The notes beneath the pieces were generated by a model. The model was not told where the DNA came from and made no database searches. It was given only the letters and a program-made list of their open reading frames with translations. This document shows positions 1 through 9,865 of a DNA stretch of 40,893 nt, in pieces. This DNA is from Gemmatimonadaceae bacterium (lineage in GTDB: Bacteria > Gemmatimonadota > Gemmatimonadetes > Gemmatimonadales > Gemmatimonadaceae). Positions within the stretch are counted from its first letter, which is position 1; each line of letters opens with the position of its first letter. Both the position numbers and the translations under genes were made by a program. The stretch is taken from positions 1 through 40,893 of the forward strand of contig JAICLZ010000036.1 in assembly GCA_025929535.1 (NCBI GenBank), in the 5' to 3' direction.

Positions 1-1314
1 ACCGCCCTCGCGCGGCGCACGGTCGCGCACATCACCATCCCCAAGGACATTCAGGAGTGGACGACGAGCAACGGGCACCGCTCCAGCGGCAACATCACCA
101 AGCACAGCGCGGACATCTTCGCCGGGGCGCATCCGCTTCCTCCCGAGGCCACGCTCGAGCGAGCCGCCGCGCTGATCAACGAGGGCAAGAAGGTCGCGAT
201 CCTCGCCGGCCGCGGATGCCTCGATGCGCGCGCCGAGATTCTCGAGCTCGCGGAGAAGATCGGCGCGCCCATCATCAAGCCACTCCTGGGCAAGGCCGTG
301 GTTCCCGACGACAGCGAGTACACCACGGGCGGCATCGGGCTGCTCGGCACGGCGCCGTCGCAGGACGCGCTGTCGGAGTGCGACACGCTCCTGATCGCGG
401 GCAGCGGTTTCCCGTACATGGAGTTCTATCCGAAGCCGGGGAAGGCGAAAGGGATCCAGATCGACATCGACCCGGCACGCATCGGCCTTCGCTACAACGT
501 CGACGTCGGACTCGTGGGCGATTGTCGCTCGGTGCTGCGCGCGCTCATCCCCATGGTCGATCGCAAGAAGAATCGGACGCTCCTCACGGATTCGCAGAAA
601 CGCATGAAGGATTGGCGCGAGCTCATGAACGAGCGCGGCACGCGCACGGACATGCCGATGAAGCCGCAGGTCGTGACCTACCATCTCAACAGGCTGCTCG
701 ACGACGATGCGATCGTCTCCTCGGACAGCGGCACCATCGCGACGTGGACGGCGCGCTACATCGACATGCGCGACCGCATGCAGTTCTCGCTCTCGGGCTC
801 GCTTGCGACGATGGCGAACGGCCTTCCCTACAGCATCGGCGCCGCCATCGCCTATCCCGGCCGGCAGGTGGTGTGCGTGGTGGGCGACGGCGGATTCACG
901 ATGCTCATGGGCGAGGTCGCCACGCTCGTGAAGTACGACCTGCGCGTGAAGGTCATCATCATCAAGAACAACGTGCTGGGCGAGATCAAGTGGGAGCAGA
1001 TGGTGCTCGATGGCAATCCGGAGTTCGGCGTGGAGCTGCAGCCCATCGACTTCGAGGCGTATGCCAAGGCGTGCGGCGCGGGCGGCTACACGATCGAGCG
1101 GCCGGAGGACGCCGAGCGCGTTCTGAGGGAGGCGCTGGCGTACCCGGGGCCTGCGGTGGTGCAGGCCGTGGTCGATGCGAACGAGCCGCCGATGCCCGGC
1201 AAGATCTCGATGAAGCAGGCGATCCACTTCAGCGAGGCGCTCGCCCGCGGCCAGAAAGACCGCGGTGAAATCATACGAACCTTACTCGAGGACAAGGTGC
1301 GCGAGGTGATCTGA
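1..1314 (+). CDS. Thiamine-diphosphate-dependent pyruvate oxidase/dehydrogenase-like enzyme (5' truncated by window)
   Basis: Reading frame 1 is open from the first base to the TGA at 1312-1314, so the start lies upstream of the window. The visible 437 residues cover the end of the N-terminal pyrimidine-binding domain, the central domain and the C-terminal thiamine-diphosphate domain. The cofactor signature is clear: GDG at 883-891 and, about 26 residues later, NN at 967-972. The family (PoxB, acetolactate synthase, oxalyl-CoA and benzoylformate decarboxylases) decarboxylates 2-oxo acids. Overall it looks most like the pyruvate:quinone oxidoreductase/pyruvate oxidase branch, but the substrate cannot be read from the sequence. 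Only three bases separate it from the next gene, and the electron-transfer genes downstream fit a quinone-linked role (inference). Confidence 0.85.
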   Translation, partial: TALARRTVAHITIPKDIQEWTTSNGHRSSGNITKHSADIFAGAHPLPPEATLERAAALINEGKKVAILAGRGCLDARAEILELAEKIGAPIIKPLLGKAVVPDDSEYTTGGIGLLGTAPSQDALSECDTLLIAGSGFPYMEFYPKPGKAKGIQIDIDPARIGLRYNVDVGLVGDCRSVLRALIPMVDRKKNRTLLTDSQKRMKDWRELMNERGTRTDMPMKPQVVTYHLNRLLDDDAIVSSDSGTIATWTARYIDMRDRMQFSLSGSLATMANGLPYSIGAAIAYPGRQVVCVVGDGGFTMLMGEVATLVKYDLRVKVIIIKNNVLGEIKWEQMVLDGNPEFGVELQPIDFEAYAKACGAGGYTIERPEDAERVLREALAYPGPAVVQAVVDANEPPMPGKISMKQAIHFSEALARGQKDRGEIIRTLLEDKVREVI

Positions 1315-1317
1315 GCC

Positions 1318-2433
1318 ATGCCTGCAACGGCTCGCAGTGAGGCGGTTCACCTCGACGACATCACCGTTTCGACGTATCGCATCCCGACGGATGTGCCGAG
1401 CGAGTCGGATGGAACGTACGAGTGGAATGCGACGACGCTCGTGCTGGTGGAGGCAACCGGCGGGGGATGCACGGGCATCGGATACACGTACGCGGATGTG
1501 TCGACGGCGGCGCTCATACACTCGATGCTCGCGCGGATTGCGTGCGGCATGGATGTCATGGCGACGGGCGCGATCTGGGAGAAGCTCGTGGCCGCCGTTC
1601 GCAATCTCGGCCGATCGGGCATCGCATCGATGGCCATCTCGGCGGTCGACGTGGCGATGTGGGACCTCAAGGCGCGGCTGTTGGACACGCCACTCGTCAC
1701 GCTGCTCGGCGCCGTTCGCCCCGCGGCGCCCGTGTACGGGAGTGGCGGCTTCACGTCGTACACGATGGAGCAGCTCTGCGCGCAGCTCGCGGGGTGGGTG
1801 CACGAGGGAATCCCGCGGGTGAAGATGAAGATTGGCCGTGACGCGTGCGCGGACACCGAGCGAGTGATTGCGGCCCGAGCCGCGATTGGGGATGCCGCCG
1901 AGCTGTTCGTGGATGCGAATGGCGCGTACGAGCGGAAGCAGGCGTTGCAGCAGGCGCAGCGATTCGCGGAGTCGCGCGTGAGCTGGTTCGAGGAGCCCGT
2001 CTATCATCGCGATCTCGAGGGGTTGCGGCTGTGCCGCGATCACGCGCCACCCGGGATGGAGATCTCGGTGGGCGAGTACGGCTACGTGCCGGACACGTTC
2101 GCCTCGATCATTCGCGCCGGTGCCACGGACGTGCTACAGGCGGATGCCACCCGCTGCGAGGGGATCACGGGGCTCCTCATAGTCGACGGCTTGTGCGAGG
2201 CGACCGCGACGCCGCTCTCCACGCACTGCGCGCCCTCGCTCCACGCGCACCCCGCGTGCGCGGCCAAGCGCGTGCGGCACGTGGAATACTTTCACGATCA
2301 CGTGCGCATCGAGCACATGCTGTTCGACGGCGCGCTCACACCGGTGAATGGCGCGCTGCACCCCGATCTCTCGCGTCCGGGGCTCGGCCTCGACTTCAAG
2401 CGCGCAGACGCGCAGCGATTCGGACTGTCATGA
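1318..2433 (+). CDS. Enolase-superfamily acid-sugar dehydratase/racemase (mandelate racemase subgroup)
   Basis: The protein has 371 residues and starts at an ATG three bases after the preceding stop. The full mandelate-racemase constellation is visible: KMK at 169-171, metal ligands D199 (VDANG), E225 (WFEEP) and E253 (GEYGY), and the His-Asp dyad D276 and H303 (STHCAP). The spacings D199-E225 (26) and D276-H303 (27) equal those of mandelate racemase (D195-E221, D270-H297). Family knowledge: the enzyme abstracts the alpha proton of a carboxylate, and most members of this subgroup dehydrate sugar acids such as gluconate, galactonate, fuconate or tartrate. Which acid is used here is unknown. 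It overlaps the next gene by four bases, so translation is probably coupled. Confidence 0.9.
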   Translation: MPATARSEAVHLDDITVSTYRIPTDVPSESDGTYEWNATTLVLVEATGGGCTGIGYTYADVSTAALIHSMLARIACGMDVMATGAIWEKLVAAVRNLGRSGIASMAISAVDVAMWDLKARLLDTPLVTLLGAVRPAAPVYGSGGFTSYTMEQLCAQLAGWVHEGIPRVKMKIGRDACADTERVIAARAAIGDAAELFVDANGAYERKQALQQAQRFAESRVSWFEEPVYHRDLEGLRLCRDHAPPGMEISVGEYGYVPDTFASIIRAGATDVLQADATRCEGITGLLIVDGLCEATATPLSTHCAPSLHAHPACAAKRVRHVEYFHDHVRIEHMLFDGALTPVNGALHPDLSRPGLGLDFKRADAQRFGLS

Positions 2434-5414
2434 CGAAAATTCCCCAGGTGGCTGCAGGCCGGCCGACCAAGCCAGGAACGCACGCGCCGCCACGCACGCC
2501 GGCGCGCCCGGACGCCGTGAGCGGGCTCACGGCAGGTGTGGATCTCGAGAAGCTCGCGTCTGCGCTCCGCGCACGCGTGCGCGGCGAAGTGCGCTTCAAC
2601 GACGGCGATCGCGCGCTCTACTCCACCGACGGATCGAACTACCGGCAGATCCCGATGGGCATCGTGCTCCCGCGCGACGCGGACGATGTGGTCGCGACGG
2701 TGGCGGTGTGCCGCGAGTTCGGGGCGCCGATCGTGTCGCGCGGCGGCGGCACCGACCTCGCGGGCGCGACGTGCAATGCGGGCGTGGTCATGGACATGAG
2801 CAAGTACATGAATCACGTGCTCGAGATCGACTGGGACAACAAGTGGGCGCGCGTGGAGCCGGGCACGGTGCTGGACGATCTGCGAGACCAGGCAGAAAAA
2901 CGGCATCTCACCTTCGGGCCCGATCCCGCCACGCACAACCGCAACACACTCGGCGGCATGATCGGCAACAACTCGTGCGGCATGCACGCGCAGATGGCGG
3001 GGAAGGTGGAGGAGAACACGTACGAGCTCGAGATCCTCACGTACGATGGGCTGCGCACGTGGGTGGGGCCCACGAGCGATGCGGAGCTCGAGCGCATCAT
3101 CTCCGAGGGCGGAGTGAAGGGCGAGATCTACGCGCGCATGAAGGCGATTCGCGACAAGTACGCGGATGAGATCCGCAAGCGATTCCCGCACATTCCCCGG
3201 CTCGTCTCCGGATATCCGCTGCAGCAGCTGCTGCCGGAGCTCGGCTTCAACGTCGCGCGCGCGCTCGTGGGAACGGAGAACACGTGCGTCACCGTGCTGC
3301 AGGCAAAGCTCCGGCTCGTGAAGAGCCCGCCCGTGCGCACGCTCGCCATCTTCGGCTTCCCCGACATCTTCACCGCGGGCGATCACGTTCCGTTCTGCAA
3401 CGAGTTCGGTCCGATCGCTCTCGAGGGGATCGACTCGAGCATGTTCACGTACATGCACGACAAGGGGATGTCGACGTCAGGGCGTGCGCTGTTTCCGGAC
3501 GGCAACGCGTGGCTCGTCGTCGAGTTCGGCGGCGACACGAAGGAGGAGGCCGACGGCAGGGCCCGCAAGCTGATGCAGGCGTTCTGCGCGAAGCCGAACG
3601 CGCCGCCGATGAAGATGTACGACGACGTGAGCCAGGAAGATCTGGTATGGAAGATTCGCGAGTCGGGGCTTGGCTCCACATCCAAGATTCCGAACGAGCC
3701 GGATTTCTATCCCGGCTGGGAGGACTCCGCCGTCGCGCCGAAGGATGTCGGCAACTACCTGCGCGATCTGCAGAAGCTCTTCGACAAGTACGGCTACACC
3801 GCATCGCTGTACGGGCACTTCGGGCAGGGATGCATCCACTGCAGCATCGACTTCGATCTCTACACCGCGGAAGGAATCGGGAACTGGACGCGCTTCCTGA
3901 ACGAGGCGGCGCATCTCGTGACGTCGTACGGCGGATCGCTGTCGGGAGAGCACGGCGACGGGCAGGCGCGCGGCGCGCTGCTCCCGATCATGTTCGGAAA
4001 CGAGATCATGCAGGCGTTCCGCGAGTTCAAGGCCGCGTGGGATCCGCGCGGCAAGATGAATCCGGGAAAGGTCATCGATGCCTATCCGGTGGACGAGAAC
4101 CTCCGGTGGGGCACGCACTACCATCCGTGGGAGCCCGCGACGCATTTCGCCTTTCCGAAGGATCGAGGCAGCATCGCGATCGCGGCGAACCGCTGCGTCG
4201 GAACGGGGAAGTGCCGGAAGCACGACGAAGGCACGATGTGCCCGAGCTACATGGTCACGCGCGAGGAGAAGCACTCGACGCGCGGTCGCTCGCGGCTGCT
4301 GTTCGAGATGCTCGAGGGCAACCCGCTAAGCAAAGGGTGGGGGGACGAGTCCGTGAAGGAGGCGCTCGACCTCTGCCTCGCGTGCAAGGGATGTCGGGGC
4401 GAGTGTCCCGTGAACGTGGACATGGCCACGTACAAGGCGGAGTTTCTCTCGCACTATTTCGAGGAGCACCACAGGCCGATTGCTGCGTATGCGTTCGGCT
4501 ACATGTTCAAGTGGGCGCGGCTCGCCGCGTACGCGCCGTGGCTCGCGAACGCGTTCACGCAGACGCCGGGGCTCCGCTCGGTCGCAAAGGCCGTCGTGAC
4601 GATGGCGCCCGAACGACACATCCCGAAGTTCGCGTCTCGAACGTTCCGCTCGTGGTTCGAGACCCGGCCCATCGTGAACGCCGGCAAGCCGCTCGTGGTG
4701 CTCTGGCCGGACACGTGGAACAATCACTTCCATCCGAACTCGGCAAAGTCCGCAGTCGAGGTGCTGGAGGCTGCCGGTCACCAGGTGCTCATTCCCGGCA
4801 GGAAGCTCTGCTGCGGCCGCCCGCTCTACGACTACGGCCTGCTGGATCGTGCGAAGAAGATGCTGCTCGAGATCCTGGACGTGCTCAGGCCGCACGTGCG
4901 AAACGGCATCTCCATCGTGGGACTGGAGCCGAGCTGCGTGTCGGTGTTTCGCGATGAGCTCGTGAACATGCTGCCCGACGATGAAGACGCGAAGCGGCTC
5001 AGCGCGCAGACCTTTCTGCTCACCGAGTTCCTCGCGAAGAAGGTCACGGATTTCAAGACACCACATCTCGATGCGGAAGCGGTGGTGCACGGGCACTGCC
5101 ATCAGAAGGCGATGCTCGACTTCTCGTGTGAGAAGACGATTCTCGATCGCACGGGCGTGCGCTACACGATGCCCGACACCGGATGCTGCGGGATGGCGGG
5201 CGCATTCGGCTTCGAGAAGGGGGAGCACTACAGAGTCTCGGTCGCCTGCGGCGAGCGCGTGCTGCTTCCCGCAGTTCGCAACAGCTCGGCAAGCTCGCTG
5301 ATCGTCGTCAATGGATTCAGCTGTCGCGAGCAGATCCTGCAGACCACGGATCGTCACCCGATCCACGTCGCCGATCTGCTCAGGATGGCATTGAATGGAG
5401 GGAGGAGCTCGTGA
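2430..5414 (+). CDS. FAD-linked 2-hydroxyacid dehydrogenase fused to Fe-S/CCG heterodisulfide-reductase-like half (GlcD-GlpC type)
   Basis: This is a 994-residue fusion. After a Pro-rich leader of about 35 residues comes a FAD_binding_4 (VAO-type) half with the nucleotide-binding stretches RGGGTDLAGA (near residue 105) and GGMIGNNSCG, and its C-terminal FAD-linked oxidase lobe. The second half has a Cys-rich ferredoxin-like region (near 589, then CLACKGCRGECP near 648) and two CCG motifs (CCGRP near 793, CCGMAG near 918). Similar architectures include YdiJ and D-lactate/D-2-hydroxyglutarate dehydrogenases, which oxidise 2-hydroxyacids and pass electrons through Fe-S clusters to quinone. The ATG at 2430 is chosen because it gives the ATGA overlap with the upstream gene; the open frame extends further upstream only as antiparallel/alternate-frame read-through. 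Confidence 0.9.
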   Translation: MTKIPQVAAGRPTKPGTHAPPRTPARPDAVSGLTAGVDLEKLASALRARVRGEVRFNDGDRALYSTDGSNYRQIPMGIVLPRDADDVVATVAVCREFGAPIVSRGGGTDLAGATCNAGVVMDMSKYMNHVLEIDWDNKWARVEPGTVLDDLRDQAEKRHLTFGPDPATHNRNTLGGMIGNNSCGMHAQMAGKVEENTYELEILTYDGLRTWVGPTSDAELERIISEGGVKGEIYARMKAIRDKYADEIRKRFPHIPRLVSGYPLQQLLPELGFNVARALVGTENTCVTVLQAKLRLVKSPPVRTLAIFGFPDIFTAGDHVPFCNEFGPIALEGIDSSMFTYMHDKGMSTSGRALFPDGNAWLVVEFGGDTKEEADGRARKLMQAFCAKPNAPPMKMYDDVSQEDLVWKIRESGLGSTSKIPNEPDFYPGWEDSAVAPKDVGNYLRDLQKLFDKYGYTASLYGHFGQGCIHCSIDFDLYTAEGIGNWTRFLNEAAHLVTSYGGSLSGEHGDGQARGALLPIMFGNEIMQAFREFKAAWDPRGKMNPGKVIDAYPVDENLRWGTHYHPWEPATHFAFPKDRGSIAIAANRCVGTGKCRKHDEGTMCPSYMVTREEKHSTRGRSRLLFEMLEGNPLSKGWGDESVKEALDLCLACKGCRGECPVNVDMATYKAEFLSHYFEEHHRPIAAYAFGYMFKWARLAAYAPWLANAFTQTPGLRSVAKAVVTMAPERHIPKFASRTFRSWFETRPIVNAGKPLVVLWPDTWNNHFHPNSAKSAVEVLEAAGHQVLIPGRKLCCGRPLYDYGLLDRAKKMLLEILDVLRPHVRNGISIVGLEPSCVSVFRDELVNMLPDDEDAKRLSAQTFLLTEFLAKKVTDFKTPHLDAEAVVHGHCHQKAMLDFSCEKTILDRTGVRYTMPDTGCCGMAGAFGFEKGEHYRVSVACGERVLLPAVRNSSASSLIVVNGFSCREQILQTTDRHPIHVADLLRMALNGGRSS

Positions 5415-6412
5415 GCGAAGTAATCGTGGTGACCGGTGCGTCGGCGGGACTTGGCCGCGCGATCGTCGAGCGATTCGCGCGCGACGGCAGCTCGATCGCG
5501 CTCATCGCGCGCGGCGTCGAGCGTCTCGAGAGCGCGAAGCGCAGCGTCGAATCGCTCGGCGGGCGCGCGCTCGTGCTCCCGCTCGATGTCGCCGACGCTG
5601 ATGCGATGGAGCAGGCCGCGGAGACGGTCGAGCGGGAGCTGGGCCCGATAGACGTCTGGATCAACAACGCGATGGTGTCCGTGTACTCGCCGATCAAGGA
5701 GATGCCGGCCGCCGAGTTTCGTCGCGTGACCGAGGTGACGTACCTGGGCTACGTGCACGGCACGCTCGCCGCGCTCAAGCGCATGCTGCCGCGCGACCGC
5801 GGGATCATCATCCAGGTGGGCTCCGCGCTCGCGCACCGGAGCATCCCGCTGCAGTCCGCGTACTGCGCGTCGAAGCACGCGATCATGGGATTCCACGAAT
5901 CGCTGCTGAGCGAGCTCATTCACGATGGCAGCCACGTGCGCACCACGATGGTGCAGATGCCCGCGATGAACACGCCGCAGTTCTACTGGGCGAAGAGCCG
6001 GCTGCCGTACCGAACGCATCCCGTGCCGCCCATCTTCCAGCCGGAGATCGGTGCGGAAGCGGTGCATCATTGCGTGCGCGTGAACGAGGGCCGCGAGTTT
6101 CTCGTGGCATGGTCGACGGTGAAGGCGGTGGAGGGCGAGAAAGTCGTGCCCGCGTACATCGACAGGTTCCTCGGGCGCAACTACACCGCGGAGGAGACGA
6201 CCATCCTCGCGGATCCGGACAGCCCCGACAATCTGTGGGAGCCTGCGCCCGGCGCGTACGGCGCGCACGGCCCGTTCGACGATCGCGCGCGGACGTTCAG
6301 CACCGAGCTGTGGCTGTCGAAGCACAGGCCATGGCTCGCGGTGGCGAGCGCGATGCTCGTGGGCGCGGCATTCGGCGTGCGCGCGAGGAAGGACCATGGT
6401 GACGGGCGATGA
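5411..6412 (+). CDS. Short-chain dehydrogenase/reductase with C-terminal membrane anchor
   Basis: The GTG start at 5411 overlaps the previous stop (GTGA) and follows a strong purine-rich ribosome site (ggagggaggag). The 333-residue protein has the SDR cofactor motif TGASAGLG at residues 8-15, NNA in the NNAG position, and the catalytic Y151-x3-K155 (YCASK). The first 240 residues are classical SDR. The C-terminal extension of about 80 residues ends in a hydrophobic segment (WLAVASAMLVGAAFGV) and basic residues, suggesting a single-helix membrane anchor. Substrate unknown. It lies 23 bases upstream of actA, so it is probably co-transcribed with the respiratory complex. Confidence 0.87.
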   Translation: MSEVIVVTGASAGLGRAIVERFARDGSSIALIARGVERLESAKRSVESLGGRALVLPLDVADADAMEQAAETVERELGPIDVWINNAMVSVYSPIKEMPAAEFRRVTEVTYLGYVHGTLAALKRMLPRDRGIIIQVGSALAHRSIPLQSAYCASKHAIMGFHESLLSELIHDGSHVRTTMVQMPAMNTPQFYWAKSRLPYRTHPVPPIFQPEIGAEAVHHCVRVNEGREFLVAWSTVKAVEGEKVVPAYIDRFLGRNYTAEETTILADPDSPDNLWEPAPGAYGAHGPFDDRARTFSTELWLSKHRPWLAVASAMLVGAAFGVRARKDHGDGR

Positions 6413-6435
6413 CGTCGCACTAGGCGAAATTCCAA

Positions 6436-7077
6436 ATGCCCGCGCTCTTCCCGCATTGGACGAACACCCTCGCGCGCGCGACGCTCATCGCCGTGCTGTG
6501 CACACTCGTGGGAGTGCCGGTGGCGCTCATGGCGTGGGTGCGCACCCCGAATGCCACGCGGCAGTACGAGCCCGTGGCGCAGCCGGTCGCGTTCGATCAT
6601 CGCATCCACGTCACCGGGCAGCGCATCGACTGCCGGTATTGCCACTACTCGGCGGAGCGATCGTCGTACGCGGGCATTCCACCCACGTCCGTCTGCGTGC
6701 CCTGTCACAGCACGGCGTGGATGAGCTCCGATGTCCTCGCTCCCGTGCGCCAGAGCGTTTCATCCGGGCGGCCGCTGCGCTGGAATCGCGTGGATGCGCT
6801 GCCGGGATTCGTGTACTTCAACCACGCGATCCACGTGAACAAGGGCGTGGGATGCGAGAGCTGCCACGGCCGCGTGGACCGCATGGCGCAGGTGTACCAG
6901 GCCGCGCCGCTGACCATGAGCTGGTGCGTGAATTGTCATCGCAATCCGGCGCCGCATCTGCGTCCGCTGTCCGCGATCACGACCATGGGCTACGTGTCGC
7001 AGCGCGAGCTCGGCCCGCAGCTCGCGCAGAAATACCACGTTCGCTCGCTGACCACGTGCACCACCTGTCACCGGTAG
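6436..7077 (+). CDS. actA: Alternative Complex III subunit ActA, pentaheme cytochrome c
   Basis: The 213-residue protein has one N-terminal membrane helix (about residues 12-33) followed by five CXXCH haem c sites: CRYCH 66-70, CVPCH 87-91, CESCH 140-144, CVNCH 164-168 and CTTCH 208-212. Extra His residues (for example FDHRIH and FNHAIH) can serve as distal ligands. Number, order and position at the head of an actBCDEF cluster identify ActA. In known ACIII, ActA lies on the periplasmic face and relays electrons from the Fe-S subunit ActB towards ActE or the terminal acceptor. The ribosome site is weak, and read-through from the SDR gene is likely. Confidence 0.95.
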   Translation: MPALFPHWTNTLARATLIAVLCTLVGVPVALMAWVRTPNATRQYEPVAQPVAFDHRIHVTGQRIDCRYCHYSAERSSYAGIPPTSVCVPCHSTAWMSSDVLAPVRQSVSSGRPLRWNRVDALPGFVYFNHAIHVNKGVGCESCHGRVDRMAQVYQAAPLTMSWCVNCHRNPAPHLRPLSAITTMGYVSQRELGPQLAQKYHVRSLTTCTTCHR

Positions 7078-7087
7078 GCGCGACATC

Positions 7088-9865
7088 ATGCATGATCACG
7101 ATGACGAGCTGACGCGACGCGATTTTCTCAAGCTCCTCGGCGCGAGCATCGCGCTCGCGGGGCTCGACGGCTGCACGCGCATTCCGGCCGAAAAGATCCT
7201 GCCGTACGTGACGCAGCCGCCCGAGCTCACGCCGGGAGTGCCGCTGCACTACGCGACCTCGATGGTGCTCGATGGCTATGCCACGGGTCTGGTGGTGGAG
7301 TCGCACGAGGGCCGCCCCACGAAGGTCGAGGGAAATCCCGATCACCCCGCGAGCCTCGGCGCTGCCGGAATTCTCGAGCAGGCGTCGGTGCTGCAGCTCT
7401 ACGATCCGGACCGTGCGCAGGCCGTTCGCTACGGAAACAAGACTTCGACGTGGCAGGCGTTCGCGGCTGCGATGGCGCCCGCGGCCATGCGGCAGCGACT
7501 GGGCACGCGCGGGGCGAAGCTGGCACTGCTGCTCGAGCCGACATCGTCGCCGCTCATCGCGAGCATGCTGCTCCGGCTGCAGTCGCTCTACCCCGACATG
7601 CGCGTACACTACTACGCGCCGCTCGCGACGAACGAGCAGGCCATTCCGCAGTACGACATCAAAGCGGCCGATGTCATTCTGAGCGTAGGCTCGGACTTCC
7701 TGGCGAGCGGCCCCTTCACACTCCGCTACGCGCGCGAGTTCGCCGACAGGCGGCGCGCGCCGCTCACCGGCATGAACCGGCTGTACGTGGCCGAGCCCGG
7801 GTTCACGGTCACGGGCGCGACCGCGGACCACCGGCTGCGCTGCCGGCCGACGGAGATCGAGCCGCTGCTCGAATCGCTCCGCGGAGCGCTCGAGGGACGC
7901 GCGCCGAGCTCGCCGTGGATCGCGGCGGTCGCCGCGGATCTGAAGGCGCACGCGGGGAGGAGTCTCGTGATCGCGGGCGATCGCGTCACGCCTCGCGCGC
8001 GCGCGCTCGCGACGGCGATCAACGACACGCTCGGCAACACCGGCCGCACCGTGTGGCACGCGCGCTCGCCCCTGCTCGGCAGCGGAGATCCGAATGCGAC
8101 GCTGCTCTCGCTCGCGCACGAGCTGAGCGCCGGGAGCGTCGACACGCTCGTCTGCATCGGCGGCAATCCCGCGTACGCCACACCAGCCAGCATGAAATTC
8201 GGTGAGCTGATGGGCCGCGCGGTCACGGTCGTGTACTCCGGACTTTACGAGAACGAGACGGCTCGTCGCGCCACGTGGTTCGTGCCCGCCGCGCATTATC
8301 TGGAAGCGTGGGGCGACGCGCGGGCGTACGACGGCACGTACTCGGTGGTGCAGCCGCTCGTGCAGCCACTGTTCGAAGGCAAGTCCATCATCGAAGTGCT
8401 CGCGGCGCTTGCGGGCGACGCGAACGCCGACCCACTCGCGATGCTGAGAGCATCGGCGAAGGCGGGCGGCACAGCCGTCGACGATGAGAGCTGGGCATCG
8501 GTGCTGCGGCGGGGGCTCGCGGGGAGTGCTCCGCTCGCGCGCGCGGAGATGCCGGCGCGCGCCGAGTCGCTGGCGCCGGGCGCGGCGTCGCACGAGGCGG
8601 TGTCGACGATCGAGGTTGCGTTCGCCCCCGACGCGCGCGTGCACGACGGATCGTTCTCCAACAACGGATGGCTGCAGGAGCTTCCCGATCCCGTCACGAA
8701 GCTCACGTGGGACAACGCGGCGCTGCTGAGTCCCGACAGCGCGAAACGCATAGGCGCGGCGACGAGCGACGTCATCCGCCTCACGCACGACTCGATGTCG
8801 CTCGAGATCCCGGCGCTCATCGTACCCGGGCAGCCCGATGGCGTGGCCACGCTGCACCTGGGCTACGGGCGCGCGGGCGCAGAGAAGGTTGCGGCGGGTG
8901 TGGGCGCGAACGCCTATCTCCTCCTGCCTGCAGCGGACGTGTTCCATCTCGCCGGCGTGTCGGTGAAGCGCGTGTCCGATGCGGCGGCGCGCGCGCTCGC
9001 GATCACGCAGTCGCACTGGACGATGGAAGGACGCGACCAGGCGCGAAGCGAGACGCTCGAGCAATACCGCGCCGAATCATCGAAGCCGCCGGTGCGACAG
9101 CGCCAGCCGCTCACGATCTACGATCCGCAGCAGCGGCTCGACAGCCCGCTGCAGTGGGCGATGACGATCGATCTCGCGACGTGCACGGGGTGCAGCGCAT
9201 GCGTGGTCGCCTGCCAGGCGGAGAACAACACGCCCGTGGTGGGGCACGACGACGTGCTGAAGTCGCGCGAGATGCACTGGCTGCGCATCGATCGGTACCT
9301 GGAGAGCGGCGCGGACAATCCGCAGGTGGTCACGCAGCCGATGCTCTGCCAGCACTGCGAGAATGCGCCGTGCGAGTACGTGTGTCCGGTTGGCGCGACC
9401 GTGCACAGTCCCGAGGGACTCAACGAGATGGTGTACAACCGGTGCGTGGGCACGCGCTTCTGCTCCAACAACTGCCCGTACAAGGTGCGCCGGTTCAACT
9501 GGTTCGACTACAACGCGAATCTCACCGAGACGGAGCAGATGGTGAAGAATCCGGACGTCACGGTGCGGGAGCGCGGCGTCATGGAGAAGTGCACGTTCTG
9601 CGTGCAGCGCATTCGCGAAGCGGAGATCAGTGCGGGAATCGCGGGACGTACGCTGCGCGGCGATGAGGTGAAGACCGCGTGCCAGCAGGCGTGTCCCACC
9701 AACGCGATCGTCTTCGGCTCGCTCACCGAGCCCGATTCGGAGGTGATGCGCCGGCGGAGCGAGCCGCGCGCGTACGGCGTGCTCGAGGAGCTCGGCACGC
9801 GGCCGCGCGTGCGCTATCTGGCCCGCGTGAGGAATCCGAATCCGGCGCTGGAGCGCCTCGCGTGA
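7088..9865 (+). CDS. actB: Alternative Complex III subunit ActB, molybdopterin-enzyme-like/Fe-S fusion
   Basis: The protein has 925 residues. The N-terminus carries a twin-arginine-like motif (RRDFLK, residues 10-15), a hydrophobic stretch and a lipobox-like LDGC. A molybdopterin-oxidoreductase-like domain follows, which in characterised ActB binds no molybdenum cofactor. The C-terminal ferredoxin domain has four Cys clusters beginning near residues 699 (CTGCSACVVAC), 754 (CQHCENAPC), 786 (CVGTRFCSNNC) and 835 (CTFC, with CQQAC near 865). The 786 cluster has Thr where the second Cys is expected, which fits the one [3Fe-4S] centre known in ACIII. Quinol-derived electrons pass through these centres to the haems. 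It overlaps actC by four bases. Confidence 0.95.
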   Translation: MHDHDDELTRRDFLKLLGASIALAGLDGCTRIPAEKILPYVTQPPELTPGVPLHYATSMVLDGYATGLVVESHEGRPTKVEGNPDHPASLGAAGILEQASVLQLYDPDRAQAVRYGNKTSTWQAFAAAMAPAAMRQRLGTRGAKLALLLEPTSSPLIASMLLRLQSLYPDMRVHYYAPLATNEQAIPQYDIKAADVILSVGSDFLASGPFTLRYAREFADRRRAPLTGMNRLYVAEPGFTVTGATADHRLRCRPTEIEPLLESLRGALEGRAPSSPWIAAVAADLKAHAGRSLVIAGDRVTPRARALATAINDTLGNTGRTVWHARSPLLGSGDPNATLLSLAHELSAGSVDTLVCIGGNPAYATPASMKFGELMGRAVTVVYSGLYENETARRATWFVPAAHYLEAWGDARAYDGTYSVVQPLVQPLFEGKSIIEVLAALAGDANADPLAMLRASAKAGGTAVDDESWASVLRRGLAGSAPLARAEMPARAESLAPGAASHEAVSTIEVAFAPDARVHDGSFSNNGWLQELPDPVTKLTWDNAALLSPDSAKRIGAATSDVIRLTHDSMSLEIPALIVPGQPDGVATLHLGYGRAGAEKVAAGVGANAYLLLPAADVFHLAGVSVKRVSDAAARALAITQSHWTMEGRDQARSETLEQYRAESSKPPVRQRQPLTIYDPQQRLDSPLQWAMTIDLATCTGCSACVVACQAENNTPVVGHDDVLKSREMHWLRIDRYLESGADNPQVVTQPMLCQHCENAPCEYVCPVGATVHSPEGLNEMVYNRCVGTRFCSNNCPYKVRRFNWFDYNANLTETEQMVKNPDVTVRERGVMEKCTFCVQRIREAEISAGIAGRTLRGDEVKTACQQACPTNAIVFGSLTEPDSEVMRRRSEPRAYGVLEELGTRPRVRYLARVRNPNPALERLA

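Noticed and set aside
1..1314. First gene as a pseudogene lacking its N-terminus
   Set aside because: The frame is open to base 1 with normal family sequence; truncation is due to the window edge.
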